Source: Hyphomonadaceae bacterium
GTDB lineage: Bacteria; Pseudomonadota; Alphaproteobacteria; Caulobacterales; Aquidulcibacteraceae
Direction of reading: 5' to 3'
DNA: 64,000 nucleotides
NCBI GenBank assembly: GCA_016791365.1
Contig: JAEUMT010000042.1
Coordinates: 62,001-126,000 of the forward strand
Part shown: one piece after another, positions 27,430 to 37,527 of the stretch
How positions within the stretch are numbered: the stretch's first letter is position 1
Layout of the letters: every line of letters begins with the position of its first letter
Program-made: the position numbers and the translations under genes
The notes under the pieces: model-generated
Told to the model about the DNA's origin: nothing
Databases searched by the model: none
What the model saw: the letters and a program-made list of their open reading frames with translations, nothing else

Positions 27430-29714
27430 ACCTTGGTTTCGCCGCCGAGCTCTGAGGCCTGGAATGCGGCCAAGGTTGCGTAGCTCACAATATCGGAGAC
27501 CGCGCCGCCAAGCGGGGCAATCTGGATGGCTTTTGAAAGCCCCGTCAGTACAGGGCCGATGACGGTCGCGCCGCCCGCCGTCGTCAGCAGGCTCGTGGCG
27601 ATTGATGCCGAATGTAGCGCCGGCATCACCAGCACGTTCGCAACATCGGTGAGCCGCGAGAACGGATAGAGCTCGCGCATGTTGGGATTGAGCGCCACGT
27701 CAACGTTCATCTCGCCTTCGTATTCGAAGTCGATGTCTTCGCGGCGGTCGAGCAGGGTGACGGCGTCGCGAATTTTTTCCGAGCGCTCCATTTTTGGGTT
27801 GCCGAACGTCGAGTGCGAAATCAGCGCCACGCGTGGCGTAACGCCAAACTGCTTTGCCATCGCCGCGGACTGAATTGTGATCTGCGCAAGCTCCGGCGGG
27901 TCCGGGAATTCCGCCACCGCGGTGTCGCTGATGAAAAGCGTGCGGCCTTTCATCAGGATCACCGACATGCCCATGACGCGCTCGCGCGGCGCGGGGTCAA
28001 TGACCTTTACGATGTCATCGAGCGCTGTCGCGTAGTTGCGCGTCACGCCGGTCACCATGCCGTCCGCATGGCCATGTGCCACCATACAGGCGCCGAATAC
28101 ATTGCGGTCGAGATTCACCAGCCGCTGCGCGTCGCGGTGCAGGAAGCCGAAGCGTTGAAGGCGCTTATAGAGGAACTCGGCGTAGAGCGCGTTGTTCTCG
28201 GAAAGCCGGGCGTTGACGATCTTGAGCGCGGCGCTCTCGGGAACGCCGACCTGCGCCATGTTCGCGCGCACCGTTTCCTCGCGGCCGACGAGGACCGGAT
28301 TGCCCAGGCCTAGTTCGCGAAACGCATAAGCCGCGCGGATCACCGATGGCTCTTCGCCTTCGGCGAAGACAATGCACTTGGGCTTGCGCCGCACGACGGT
28401 TTGCACGCGTTGCATCATCGCGGCGGTTGGATCGAGCCGTTGCGCAAGGCTGTGCTTGTAGGCCTGCATATCCGTGATCGGCGTGCGCGCGACGCCTGTG
28501 TCCATTGCGGCCTGAGCCACGAAAGGCGGGATTTCAGAGATTAGGCGCGGATCGAACGGGGCAGGGATGATGTAATTTGGGCCGAACTTCGGGCGGCGGC
28601 CGTGATAGGCGGCGGCGACTTCATCCGGCACGTCCTGCTTTGCGAGTTCAGCCAAAGCACGCGCGGCGGCGACCTTCATCTCTTCATTGATGGTGCGCGC
28701 ACGCACGTCGAGCGCGCCACGGAAGATGTAAGGAAAACCGAGGACGTTGTTGACCTGGTTTGGATAGTCCGAACGGCCGGTCGCGACGATGGCGTCTTTG
28801 CGCACTTCGTGCACCGCCTCGGGCGTGATCTCTGGATCAGGATTGGCCATGGCGAAGATGATTGGCTTTTTCGCCATCGACTTCACCATCTCTTGCGTCA
28901 CCGCGCCGGCGACCGAGAGACCCATGAACACGTCCGCGCCTTTCATGGCGTCGGCAAGCGTGCGCGCCTTTGTGTCCACCGCATGCACGGACTTGAACTG
29001 ATCCATGCCCTTCTCGCGCCCGCGATAGACGACGCCCTCGCGATCGAGCGCGATGACGTTCTCATGCGGCACGCCAAGTTGCTTGATCAGCGCTATGCAA
29101 GACAAACCGGCAGCGCCGGCGCCGTTGCAGACAACTTTGATGTCCTTGAGGCTCCGTCCAGTCAGCTCGCACGCATTCAGCAAACCGGCCGCGGCGATGA
29201 TCGCGGTGCCGTGCTGGTCGTCGTGGAAAACCGGAATGTCGAGTTCGTCGCGCAACCGGCTCTCGATGACGAAGCACTCCGGGCTCTTGATGTCTTCGAG
29301 GTTGATGCCCCCGAACGTCGGTCCGATGTTGCGGACTGTCGTAATGAATTCTTCGACGTCCTGCGTCGTGACTTCAATGTCGATGGAATCCACGTCGGCG
29401 AAGCGTTTGAAAAGGACGCTCTTGCCTTCCATCACCGGCTTCGACGCCATGGCGCCCAGGTTGCCCAAACCCAAAATCGCGGTGCCATTGGAGATCACGG
29501 CGACCAAATTGCCCTTGGAGGTGTAATCGTAGGCGAGGTCCGGATTTTCGGCGATCGCCTTTACCGGAACCGCGACGCCAGGTGAGTAAGCGAGCGATAG
29601 ATCGCGCTGCGTCGCCATCGGCTTGGTGGGCGTGATCGAAATTTTTCCCGGCGTCGGCAGCCGGTGAAAATCCAGCGCTTCGGCGTCGGTGAACGTTTTT
29701 CTTGAGTCGGGCAT
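27426..29714 (-). CDS. maeB: NADP-dependent malic enzyme with C-terminal phosphotransacetylase-like domain
   Basis: Converts malate to pyruvate and CO2, forming NADPH. The 762-residue protein has the malic enzyme N-domain ([31 protein letters not shown]), the NAD(P)-binding domain ([15 protein letters not shown]) and, from about residue 430, a phosphate acetyl/butyryl-transferase-like regulatory domain ([24 protein letters not shown]). This three-part layout is typical of the long MaeB type. It overlaps ampG by four bases at the 3' ends. Confidence 0.96.
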   Translation of the reverse strand: MPDSRKTFTDAEALDFHRLPTPGKISITPTKPMATQRDLSLAYSPGVAVPVKAIAENPDLAYDYTSKGNLVAVISNGTAILGLGNLGAMASKPVMEGKSVLFKRFADVDSIDIEVTTQDVEEFITTVRNIGPTFGGINLEDIKSPECFVIESRLRDELDIPVFHDDQHGTAIIAAAGLLNACELTGRSLKDIKVVCNGAGAAGLSCIALIKQLGVPHENVIALDREGVVYRGREKGMDQFKSVHAVDTKARTLADAMKGADVFMGLSVAGAVTQEMVKSMAKKPIIFAMANPDPEITPEAVHEVRKDAIVATGRSDYPNQVNNVLGFPYIFRGALDVRARTINEEMKVAAARALAELAKQDVPDEVAAAYHGRRPKFGPNYIIPAPFDPRLISEIPPFVAQAAMDTGVARTPITDMQAYKHSLAQRLDPTAAMMQRVQTVVRRKPKCIVFAEGEEPSVIRAAYAFRELGLGNPVLVGREETVRANMAQVGVPESAALKIVNARLSENNALYAEFLYKRLQRFGFLHRDAQRLVNLDRNVFGACMVAHGHADGMVTGVTRNYATALDDIVKVIDPAPRERVMGMSVILMKGRTLFISDTAVAEFPDPPELAQITIQSAAMAKQFGVTPRVALISHSTFGNPKMERSEKIRDAVTLLDRREDIDFEYEGEMNVDVALNPNMRELYPFSRLTDVANVLVMPALHSASIATSLLTTAGGATVIGPVLTGLSKAIQIAPLGGAVSDIVSYATLAAFQASELGGETKV

Positions 29715-29809
29715 GGGTCTCGGAAATGTCGGGAAATCTGTGTCGCACCCTAGCTTTGGTCCTCAGTCCGTCAATGGAAGTCCGGCCGGTTAGTCGCTAA
29801 AGCTGCCTG

Positions 29810-32476
29810 GTGGCTGATTCCTCACACCCGTCACCGAAAGTGACGCCGTTCATGGCGCAGTATCTCGCCGCCAAAGCAGAGCATCCCGATGCGCTGCTGT
29901 TCTTTCGCATGGGCGATTTCTACGAAATGTTTTTTGAGGACGCCGAGAAGGCGTCTGTCGCGATCGGCATCACGCTGACGAAGCGCGGGCAGCATGGCGG
30001 CGACCCGATCCCGATGGCGGGCGTGCCGTGGCATCAGGCCGAGAACTACCTCTCGAAGCTGATCCGCTCTGGTTTCAAAGTCGCCGTCTGTGAACAGCTG
30101 GAGGATCCGGCAGAAGCCAAGAAGCGCGGCGCCAAGGCCATCGTGAACCGCGGTGTCGTCCGGGTCGTTACGCCTGGCACGCTGACGGAGGAGGGGCTGC
30201 TGGATGCACGCTCCGCCAACCGCCTCGCGGCGATCGCCTTTTCCGGTGACGGCGCGGCGATTGCTTGGGCGGACGTCTCGACCGGCGCATTTGAAACGCG
30301 GTCACTGAAGCGCAGCGACGCCGAAGAAGAAATAGCCGCGCTTTCACCGGCTGAGCTTTTGGTCGTCGATGCCGACGTGCAGCACGTGAATGAAGCTGCC
30401 CGCATCACCGGCGCGTCGCTTACTATTCGTCCTGCTGTAAAGGCCGATGCGAAGGCCGCGGCGCGCCGCATCAAGGCAGCCTTCGAAGTGGCGGCGCTAG
30501 ACGCCTTCGGTGATTTCACCAACGTCGAGCTTTCGGCCATGGGCCTGCTGCTCGATTACATCGAGCTCACGCAAGCGGGCGCCGCGCCGCGTTTGATGCC
30601 GCCGCGCCGCAATGCCGAGCGGGCATTTATGGCGATCGACGCCGCAACGCGCGCCGCGCTCGAGATAGATCGATCAGTTCGGGGCGGCCGCGAAGGGTCG
30701 TTACTCGCGTGTGTTGACCGCACCGTAACGGCGGCGGGAGGGCGCATGCTGGCGGAGCGTCTGTCACGCCCGCTGACAGATGTAGCCGCGATCAATGCGC
30801 GGCTCGATTCGGTGCAGTTCTTCCTGGATGCGCGCGATCGCCGCGCGGCTGTGCGTGAAGAGTTGCGCGCCGCCGGCGATTTGGCCCGTGCATTGACGCG
30901 CCTGGCCCTGGGCCGCGGCGGACCGCGCGATCTGGCGAATTTGCGCGATGGCTTGATTGCGGGCGATCGCGCCGCCGCGCGTTGCCTGGGCGTGACAGGC
31001 GATGCGCCTTCTGAAATCTCACGCAGCTGCGAAGCACTTTCCCTGGGTGCTCATGCGGAGAGCGCCGCGCTTGCGCAGACTTTGGCTCGCGCATTGGCGC
31101 CGGAGCTTCCGCTGCTCACCCGCGACGGCGGCTTCATTGCCTCTGGCTATGACGCCACATTGGATGAAACACGCGCGCTTCGCGACGACAGCCGCAAGGT
31201 CATCGCCGCGTTGCAGGCAAGCTATTCCGAGGAGACAGGCATCGCGGGCCTAAAGCTCAAGCACAACAACGTGCTCGGCTATCACATCGACGCCACGACA
31301 AAGCAGGCCGAAGCGCTGATGTCGCCGCCGCTCAATGCACGCTTTATTCACCGGCAGACCAATGCGGGCTCGATCCGCTTCACAACGACTGAACTGGCTG
31401 AACTCGACGCGAAGATTTCGCGCGCTGGCGAAGCGACGCTCGCGCGCGAGCTGACCCTGTTCAAGGAGTTTGCCGCGCGCGCCGCTGCTGCCGAAGCGCC
31501 GATCCGCGCCGCGGCGGAAGCGCTCGCGGCGCTCGATGTTGCGGCTGGCCTGGCTGAGTGGGCAGAGGAAACGCAGGCAGTGCGGCCGGAGATTGACGAG
31601 AGTTCGGCGCTTCTCGCGGATGGCGCGCGACATCCCGTGGTGGAGGAGGCGGTGCGCCGCGACGGCCAGGGATTCACGCCGAACGATGCGCGCCTCGACG
31701 CCGAAGCCAAGTCTGGCCCGAGGCTGATGGTCGTCACTGGTCCGAACATGGCGGGCAAGAGCACGTATCTGCGCCAGATCGCGTTGCTCGCCGTGCTCGC
31801 GCAATCGGGCGCCTATGCGCCGGCGCGCAAGCTACGGCTTGGCATTGTCGATCGGGTGTTCGCGCGTGTCGGGGCGTCAGACGACCTGGCGCGCGGTCGT
31901 TCGACATTCATGACGGAGATGGTCGAGACCGCGGCGATCCTCAATCAAGCGGGATCGCGCGCGCTGGTGGTGCTCGACGAGATTGGCCGCGGCACCGCGA
32001 CCTTCGATGGCTTGGCGATTGCCTGGGCCGTGGCGGAGCATTTGCACGAAGCCAACAAGTGCCGAGCGGTTTTCGCGACGCACTACCACGAGCTCACCCG
32101 CCTGGCGGATAAGCTTGAGGGCGGCGCTAACGCGCATTTGCGGGCTAAGGAATGGAAGGGCGATCTTGTGTTTTTGCACGAAGTCGCGCCCGGGGCGGCG
32201 GATCGCTCTTACGGTATTCAAGTCGCCAAGCTTGCCGGCCTGCCGAAGAGCGCGGTCGAGCGCGCAAAGGCTGTCTTGCAGCGGCTTGAGACGAGTGGCG
32301 GCGCGACGCGCATGGAGATCGCGGAAGACTTGCCGTTGTTCGCGCAGGTGTTGGAAGAACATGCGCCGTCAGCGCTGGAAGCCGCGTTGGCCGACGTCAA
32401 TCCAGATCATTTGTCGCCGAAAGAAGCCCTGGAGCTTCTTTACAAACTTAAGGCTGCTGCTCAGCAGGATCCCTGA
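29810..32476 (+). CDS. mutS: DNA mismatch repair protein MutS
   Basis: MutS recognises mispaired bases and recruits MutL. The 888 residues carry the mismatch-binding Phe-x-Glu in RMGDFYEMFFEDA near the N-terminus, the connector and lever domains, Walker A GPNMAGKSTYLRQ (about 644-656) and Walker B VVLDEIGRGT, then the FATHYHEL block. It uses a GTG start about 95 bp from the divergent malic enzyme gene. The last 29 bp overlap a small convergent membrane protein gene. Confidence 0.97.
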   Translation: MADSSHPSPKVTPFMAQYLAAKAEHPDALLFFRMGDFYEMFFEDAEKASVAIGITLTKRGQHGGDPIPMAGVPWHQAENYLSKLIRSGFKVAVCEQLEDPAEAKKRGAKAIVNRGVVRVVTPGTLTEEGLLDARSANRLAAIAFSGDGAAIAWADVSTGAFETRSLKRSDAEEEIAALSPAELLVVDADVQHVNEAARITGASLTIRPAVKADAKAAARRIKAAFEVAALDAFGDFTNVELSAMGLLLDYIELTQAGAAPRLMPPRRNAERAFMAIDAATRAALEIDRSVRGGREGSLLACVDRTVTAAGGRMLAERLSRPLTDVAAINARLDSVQFFLDARDRRAAVREELRAAGDLARALTRLALGRGGPRDLANLRDGLIAGDRAAARCLGVTGDAPSEISRSCEALSLGAHAESAALAQTLARALAPELPLLTRDGGFIASGYDATLDETRALRDDSRKVIAALQASYSEETGIAGLKLKHNNVLGYHIDATTKQAEALMSPPLNARFIHRQTNAGSIRFTTTELAELDAKISRAGEATLARELTLFKEFAARAAAAEAPIRAAAEALAALDVAAGLAEWAEETQAVRPEIDESSALLADGARHPVVEEAVRRDGQGFTPNDARLDAEAKSGPRLMVVTGPNMAGKSTYLRQIALLAVLAQSGAYAPARKLRLGIVDRVFARVGASDDLARGRSTFMTEMVETAAILNQAGSRALVVLDEIGRGTATFDGLAIAWAVAEHLHEANKCRAVFATHYHELTRLADKLEGGANAHLRAKEWKGDLVFLHEVAPGAADRSYGIQVAKLAGLPKSAVERAKAVLQRLETSGGATRMEIAEDLPLFAQVLEEHAPSALEAALADVNPDHLSPKEALELLYKLKAAAQQDP

Positions 32477-32792
32477 GGATCGGATCGCGGTTGTTCACGC
32501 TGTCGCGCGCCTGATCCATCGCCGCACCGGCAATGATGTTGTCGCGAATCAGCGGCACCGAGCCGGTCTGAACCAGGATGGTGAGAAACACGCCCATGAA
32601 GGCGCCGAGCGCGAGGCCGGTGACGCCCCAAAGCGATGCGGCAAACCAATACGCAGCCGAACGTTCGCTCTTGATCCGTTGCGCAAACAGCTTCTGATCC
32701 ATGATCGCTTCAAGGCCGGCGCGGGCGGGGTGATCGGTAACGTGATCATCGTCCACGGGGTTGAGGCGGATGGTCTTGCCGCTTTTACGCAT
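32448..32792 (-). CDS. Small single-span membrane protein, uncharacterised
   Basis: I do not recognise the family. It encodes 114 residues: a basic N-terminus (MRKSGKTIRLNPVDDD), a predicted helix-rich stretch, one or two membrane segments around residues 50-80 (SLWGVTGLALGAFMGVFLTI) and a polar tail. GGGAGAG is placed nine bases upstream of the ATG, supporting a real gene. The 3' end overlaps mutS by 29 bp on the opposite strand. It is divergent from glnD. Confidence 0.7.
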   Translation of the reverse strand: MRKSGKTIRLNPVDDDHVTDHPARAGLEAIMDQKLFAQRIKSERSAAYWFAASLWGVTGLALGAFMGVFLTILVQTGSVPLIRDNIIAGAAMDQARDSVNNRDPILRDPAEQQP

Positions 32793-32945
32793 ACGGAGGC
32801 TCTCCCAGGAAACAAACGTTCCCGCTACACTTGTGGCTGTGCCCGCGAAATGAGGCAAGGTTTCGACGTGCTGATAACCAAGAAGTCAGACAATAGAAGC
32901 CGAAACAGTGGCGCCGGCGCCCCTATATGACGAAATAGCAATCCA

Positions 32946-35765
32946 ATGGTCGCGCCACGGCTGAAACCTGCACGTATCGAGCACGTCGTCGACGGCATCC
33001 GGCTGCGCGCGCAATTGAGCGCGGCGTACGCGGCCGAAGGTGAGAACGCGCGCGGGTCGGTGCGCAACCTTCTGCATGGCGCATTGTTTCGGGGGCGGAT
33101 GGTTGCGAAGGAGCGGCTTGAAGCCGGCGAGAATGGTCTCGCGGTGGCGCGCTTGCTGGCGCAAGTCGTCGACGAAGTCGTCGCCGCGCTCTATGACTAT
33201 ACGACGACGCATATATTCCGGGCGCGCAACCCCACCGAAGGCGAACGCTTCGCCATCGTCGCCGTCGGTGGATACGGCCGCGGCGAGCTTGCGCCGTCAT
33301 CCGATCTCGATCTGCTGTTCTTGCGCGCCTACAAACAGACCGCCTTCGACGAGAGCGTCACTGAATACATGCTCTATATGTTGTGGGACATGGGCCTCAA
33401 AGTCGGTCACTCGTCCCGCAATGTCGATGAGTGTTTGAAGCTCGCACGCGAAGATCACACAATTCAAACCGCGATCCTCGAAGCGCGGCGTATCGCCGGC
33501 GATGAATCGCTCGCGCAAGAGCTGTTCACGCGGTTTCGCAAGGAAGTCGCCGATCGCGACCACGCGGCGTTCATCACGGCTAAGCTGACCGAGCGCGACG
33601 AGCGCCACGCTCGCGCCGGCGCCTCGCGCTACATGGTCGAGCCCAACATAAAGGAGGGGAAGGGTGGCCTGCGGGACCTGCACACGCTCTTCTGGCTCGC
33701 GCGCCGCCGCTACGGTTTTTCCCAGCCTCGCGATTATGTCGAGGCGGGCGTGTTCACCACAGAAGAACGCAATGCGTTCCGGCGCGCCCTCGAGTTCTTG
33801 TGGACAGTGCGCTGTCACCTTCATTTCATAACCGGCCGCGCCGAGGAGCGCCTGACGTTCGATCTTCAGCCGGAGCTCGCCAAGCGCCTGGGTTATGGCG
33901 CGCGCGCAAATCACAGCGCCGTTGAGCGCTTCATGAAACGCTATTTTCTGGTCGCGAAGGAAGTCGGCGCCCTGACGCGCACCTTGTGCGCGCGGCTTGA
34001 GGCCGATCACGCTAAGCAAACGCCGAAGGGCCTGCAGCGCTTTCTCTCAACCGGCCGCAAGCGCAGTGCGCCGATCGAAGAAGGATTTTGCGTCGACGCC
34101 GGACGACTCAATGTCGAGAATGAGGATGTCCTCGAGAACCCTATAAGCGTGCTGCGACTCTTTGCGCTGGCCGAGAAGCTTGATCTCGACATTCATCCGG
34201 ATGCGTTTGGCCGAGCCTCGCGCCATGTGCGCTCCTTCGACCCGGCTTGGCGTAAACAGCCCGAAACGCGCGCCGCGTTTCTTGATGTTGCTACGTCGAA
34301 GCGCCATCCTGGCGCGGCGCTGCGGCTGATGAATGAAGCAGGCGTGCTCGGGAAATTCGTCCCGGAATTTGGCCGCATCGTCGCGCAAATGCAGTTCAAT
34401 ATGTATCATCACTATACGGTGGATGAGCATACGTTGCGTGCGATCGACGCGATCTCCGAGATCGAGCACGGGCGACACAAAGATCAACACCCGCTCGCCA
34501 GCGACATCTTTCCGAAGATCATCAACCGCCGCGCGCTCTATCTGGCGATGCTCTTGCACGACACAGGCAAAGGTGACGGCGATCAACAAATCGAAGGCGA
34601 AAAGTCCGCGCGCGCCGCATGCGAACGGCTGGGATTGCCGCAAGAGGAAGTTGATCTTGTCGGCTGGCTCGTGGGCAATCACCTGGTGATGAGCGACGTC
34701 GCTCAGAAGCGTGACATTGGCGATCCGCGCACAGTGGCGCAGTTTTCAAAGGTCGTGGGCACAGTTGAGCGGCTGCGTCTGCTCCTGGTGCTCACGGTTG
34801 CTGACATCCGCGCGGTCGGAAATGTCTGGAATGACTGGAAGGGTCAGCTTCTGCGCGATCTCTATCGTCTCACTGAGGCCGCACTCCATGGCGGACGCTC
34901 GGATGAAGAGGGCGTGCGCGCGCATCTGGCTGAGATTGCAGGCGCGGCGAAAGAGCAATTGCTGAAAGACATCGGCGGCGCACGCGCGGATGTGTTGCAG
35001 GCATGGCTCGACGCGCTCGATGATGGGTATTGGCTCAATCATGACGCCGACGCGTTAAAGTGGCACGCGCTTGAAGTCATGCGCGCGCGCACCGAGCGTG
35101 CAATCCCGCACGTCGCGGCGCGCATACGCGAAACCCAGGGCGTTACGGAAATGCTCGTTTATGCAGGCGATCGCGCCGGTCTGTTCGCTAGTCTGGCTTC
35201 GGCGATCTCCGCCAGCGGCGCTGACATTGTCGGCGCGCGTGTACATACGTCAAAGGATGGCGCGGCGTTCGACGTGTTCTCGATTCAAACCACCGGTCAC
35301 AAGCCGTTCGGTCTGAACGACCCACGTGTGCTTGAAGCGCTCAAGCAAAAGCTCACGCTGGCTGCGCTCAATGATCACGCCGCGCCGCCGCCGGCCGCGC
35401 CTTCGCGTCGCAATGCGGCGTTTGCAATCGAACCTTGGGTGCGCATCGACAACGATATCACCCCGCACGCGACGGTCATTGAAGCGTCTGGCCGCGACCG
35501 CTTAGGCCTTCTGGCCGACCTCGCGCACGTCTGCGCCGAGGCAAAAGTCTCCATCGGCAGCGCTCACATCGATACGTATGGCGAACGAGCGTCTGACGTC
35601 TTTTACGTTCAGGAAGAAGAGGGCGGTGGACAAGTCTCCAATCCACGCCGCATAGCCGCCGTGCGCGCCAAATTGGAAGACGTGCTCCGCGCCGCCGAAC
35701 CCTCCGCGCCCGCAGATCCGGCCAAGGCGCCACTGGCTGTGGCGCGCGCCTCGACGGCGCGTTAG
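32946..35765 (+). CDS. glnD: Bifunctional [protein-PII] uridylyltransferase/uridylyl-removing enzyme
   Basis: GlnD senses glutamine and modifies PII proteins, setting nitrogen metabolism. The 939 residues include the nucleotidyltransferase motif GGYGRGELAPSSDLDLLF (about 108-125), an HD domain (HHYTVDEHT about 487 and LLHDTGKGDGDQ about 536) for uridylyl removal, and two C-terminal ACT domains (about 735-810 and 845-915) that bind glutamine. It opens a long co-directional block, followed 45 bp later by murJ. Confidence 0.97.
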   Translation: MVAPRLKPARIEHVVDGIRLRAQLSAAYAAEGENARGSVRNLLHGALFRGRMVAKERLEAGENGLAVARLLAQVVDEVVAALYDYTTTHIFRARNPTEGERFAIVAVGGYGRGELAPSSDLDLLFLRAYKQTAFDESVTEYMLYMLWDMGLKVGHSSRNVDECLKLAREDHTIQTAILEARRIAGDESLAQELFTRFRKEVADRDHAAFITAKLTERDERHARAGASRYMVEPNIKEGKGGLRDLHTLFWLARRRYGFSQPRDYVEAGVFTTEERNAFRRALEFLWTVRCHLHFITGRAEERLTFDLQPELAKRLGYGARANHSAVERFMKRYFLVAKEVGALTRTLCARLEADHAKQTPKGLQRFLSTGRKRSAPIEEGFCVDAGRLNVENEDVLENPISVLRLFALAEKLDLDIHPDAFGRASRHVRSFDPAWRKQPETRAAFLDVATSKRHPGAALRLMNEAGVLGKFVPEFGRIVAQMQFNMYHHYTVDEHTLRAIDAISEIEHGRHKDQHPLASDIFPKIINRRALYLAMLLHDTGKGDGDQQIEGEKSARAACERLGLPQEEVDLVGWLVGNHLVMSDVAQKRDIGDPRTVAQFSKVVGTVERLRLLLVLTVADIRAVGNVWNDWKGQLLRDLYRLTEAALHGGRSDEEGVRAHLAEIAGAAKEQLLKDIGGARADVLQAWLDALDDGYWLNHDADALKWHALEVMRARTERAIPHVAARIRETQGVTEMLVYAGDRAGLFASLASAISASGADIVGARVHTSKDGAAFDVFSIQTTGHKPFGLNDPRVLEALKQKLTLAALNDHAAPPPAAPSRRNAAFAIEPWVRIDNDITPHATVIEASGRDRLGLLADLAHVCAEAKVSIGSAHIDTYGERASDVFYVQEEEGGGQVSNPRRIAAVRAKLEDVLRAAEPSAPADPAKAPLAVARASTAR

Positions 35766-35810
35766 CGGCGCGCTACGCCCGTAACATCTCAAATTGAGTC
35801 GTCCGCCCGC

Positions 35811-37415
35811 ATGAGCCTTGCCCGCAATACCGCCGTCATCGGCGGCTTGACTTTGATCTCGCGCCTTTTTGGTTTCGCGCGGGATCTGGCATTGGCGGCG
35901 GCCCTTGGCGCAGGGCCGGTGGCGGATGCGTTCTTCGCGGCGCTGCGTTTTCCAAATCTCTTCCGTCGTTTGTTCGCTGAAGGCGCGTTCAGTCAAGCGT
36001 TCGTGCCGGTCTATTCAAAGACGCTCGCGGCCGAAGGCGAAGAGGCCGCCAATAGGCTGGCGTCGGAAGCGCTTTCGGTTCTCCTACTGATGACGGGTCT
36101 GCTCAGTGCGCTCGCGATTGCCGGCATGAGTTGGATCAATCGCGTGCTGTTCGCCGGCTACGCCGATGACCCGCACACGTTCCAGTTGGCGACGCTGCTA
36201 ACCCAGCTTTCGATGCCGTATCTCGTCGCGATGTCGGCGGCGACCTTGTTCTCCGGCGTGCTCAATGCGCATGGCCGTTTCTTCGCCGCCGCGGCTGCGC
36301 CGATCCTGTTCAACCTCTGTCAGCTCGCGGCGCTTTGGTTGGTGCATGACAATCCAGAATACTCCGCCGTCGCCGCAATCAGCGCGGTTTCCATCTCAGG
36401 CGTGTTGCAGGCGCTGTGGGTTTGGTGGGGCGCGGCGCGTTCGGGAACGAAGCTCGGTTTGCCGTTTCCGCGTCTGACCGCGGGCGTTAAGCGGCTCTTT
36501 ATCCTCGCCGCGCCTGCCGCGATCGCTGGCGGCGCGTTGCAGATCAACGTCATGATCAGCCAAGCGCTGGCGTCGTTTGAGCGAGGCGCGATCACCTATC
36601 TCAATGTCGCGGACCGGCTCTATCAGCTGCCGCTCGGTCTCATCGGCATTGCCGTTGGCGTCGCGATGCTGCCGCGCCTATCGCGGCTTGTTCAGGAAGG
36701 TGATGAGGCCGGTGCGCGCGGCGCGCTCGATGAAGCCGTGGCGTTGTCGATGGCGTTCACGCTTCCCGCCGCCGCGGCGATGCTGGCGATCCCGTTTTAT
36801 CTGATTGATGGCCTTTATTCGCGCGGCGCTTTCGACGCGGCTGACGCACACAACGCGGCGCTCGCACTCATCCACTATGGTTGGGGCGTGCCGGCGTTCG
36901 TGTTGGCGAAAATCTATGCGCCCGCCTTCTTCGCGCGCGAAGATACCAAGGCGCCGATGCGCTACGCGATCACGTCGATGGCGATAAACGTCGTCCTTGG
37001 CGCGGCGCTTTTCTTTGGTTTGCGGTCTATGGGATTGCCGGGCTTTCAAGGCCTTGCCGTCGCCACGTCGACGGCCGCGTGGGTAAATGCGCTGCTGATG
37101 ATCCGGTCGCTCATGGCGCGGGGCGCCTATCGGCCAACGCCCGCTGCTTTTGGGCGCCTGCTCCGCATTTGCCTCGCGTCGGCGATTCTGTTTGCTGTCA
37201 TGTGGCTTGGCTACGCTAATCGTGAGTGGCTTGAGGCGACGCTCGGTTCAAAAGAAGCGTCCATTGCGCTCCTCATCCTCGGCGGCGGCACGTTTTACTT
37301 CATCGTGGCCTTCCTGGTGCGCGCGGTGACGATCTCGGAAGTCCGCGCCGCTCTTAGGCGCCAACCTGGACCCGCGGGCGGGGGAGGCGGCTTGCCGCCG
37401 GGCTTGGACGGCTGA
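35811..37415 (+). CDS. murJ: Lipid II flippase MurJ
   Basis: MurJ moves lipid II across the inner membrane for peptidoglycan synthesis. The 534-residue protein has about 14 transmembrane helices and the N-terminal signature SLARNTAVIGGLTLISRLFG plus RDLALAAALGAGPVADAFF, LRFPNLFRRLFAEGAFSQAF (in family-typical order) and a Gly/Pro-rich tail. The MATE-like fold is evident. It lies between glnD and the trpS leader region. Confidence 0.96.
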   Translation: MSLARNTAVIGGLTLISRLFGFARDLALAAALGAGPVADAFFAALRFPNLFRRLFAEGAFSQAFVPVYSKTLAAEGEEAANRLASEALSVLLLMTGLLSALAIAGMSWINRVLFAGYADDPHTFQLATLLTQLSMPYLVAMSAATLFSGVLNAHGRFFAAAAAPILFNLCQLAALWLVHDNPEYSAVAAISAVSISGVLQALWVWWGAARSGTKLGLPFPRLTAGVKRLFILAAPAAIAGGALQINVMISQALASFERGAITYLNVADRLYQLPLGLIGIAVGVAMLPRLSRLVQEGDEAGARGALDEAVALSMAFTLPAAAAMLAIPFYLIDGLYSRGAFDAADAHNAALALIHYGWGVPAFVLAKIYAPAFFAREDTKAPMRYAITSMAINVVLGAALFFGLRSMGLPGFQGLAVATSTAAWVNALLMIRSLMARGAYRPTPAAFGRLLRICLASAILFAVMWLGYANREWLEATLGSKEASIALLILGGGTFYFIVAFLVRAVTISEVRAALRRQPGPAGGGGGLPPGLDG

Positions 37416-37428
37416 TAGAAGCCGCCGC

Positions 37429-37467
37429 ATGAGCACGAGAACGCACCTCTGGCGATGGCGGGCCTGA
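37429..37467 (+). CDS. Candidate Trp-rich leader peptide upstream of trpS
   Basis: A 12-codon frame reads MSTRTHLWRWRA and ends in TGA, 14 bp after the murJ stop. Codons 8 and 10 are Trp (TGG CGA TGG). It sits 60 bp before trpS and is followed by inverted repeats, the layout expected for translation-coupled attenuation by Trp supply. The ribosome site is weak (AGAAG). Chance is possible for so short a frame, but two Trp codons directly before a tryptophanyl-tRNA synthetase gene is suggestive. Confidence 0.5.
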   Translation: MSTRTHLWRWRA

Positions 37468-37483
37468 CCTGACGCCGCTTCTC

Positions 37484-37509
37484 CGCGCCCGAATTGGCGC
37501 GCCTGTTCT
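37484..37509 (+). terminator. Hairpin in the trpS leader, possible attenuator
   Basis: CGCGCC-CGAATT-GGCGCG forms a perfect 6-bp GC stem, followed by CCTGTTCTC, a weak pyrimidine tract. Upstream, CGCC at 473-476 of the 37-kb block (positions 37473-37476) can pair either with GGCG at 37457-37460 inside the Trp codon region or with GGCG at 37496-37499 in this hairpin. The alternatives could switch with ribosome position; the fit to a classical 1:2/2:3/3:4 attenuator is incomplete. Confidence 0.4.
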
Positions 37510-37527
37510 CATGTTCCGGAGTTTTCA

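Noticed and set aside
37416-37527. tRNA or T-box in the trpS leader
   Set aside because: No cloverleaf and no T-box consensus; length too short for either.
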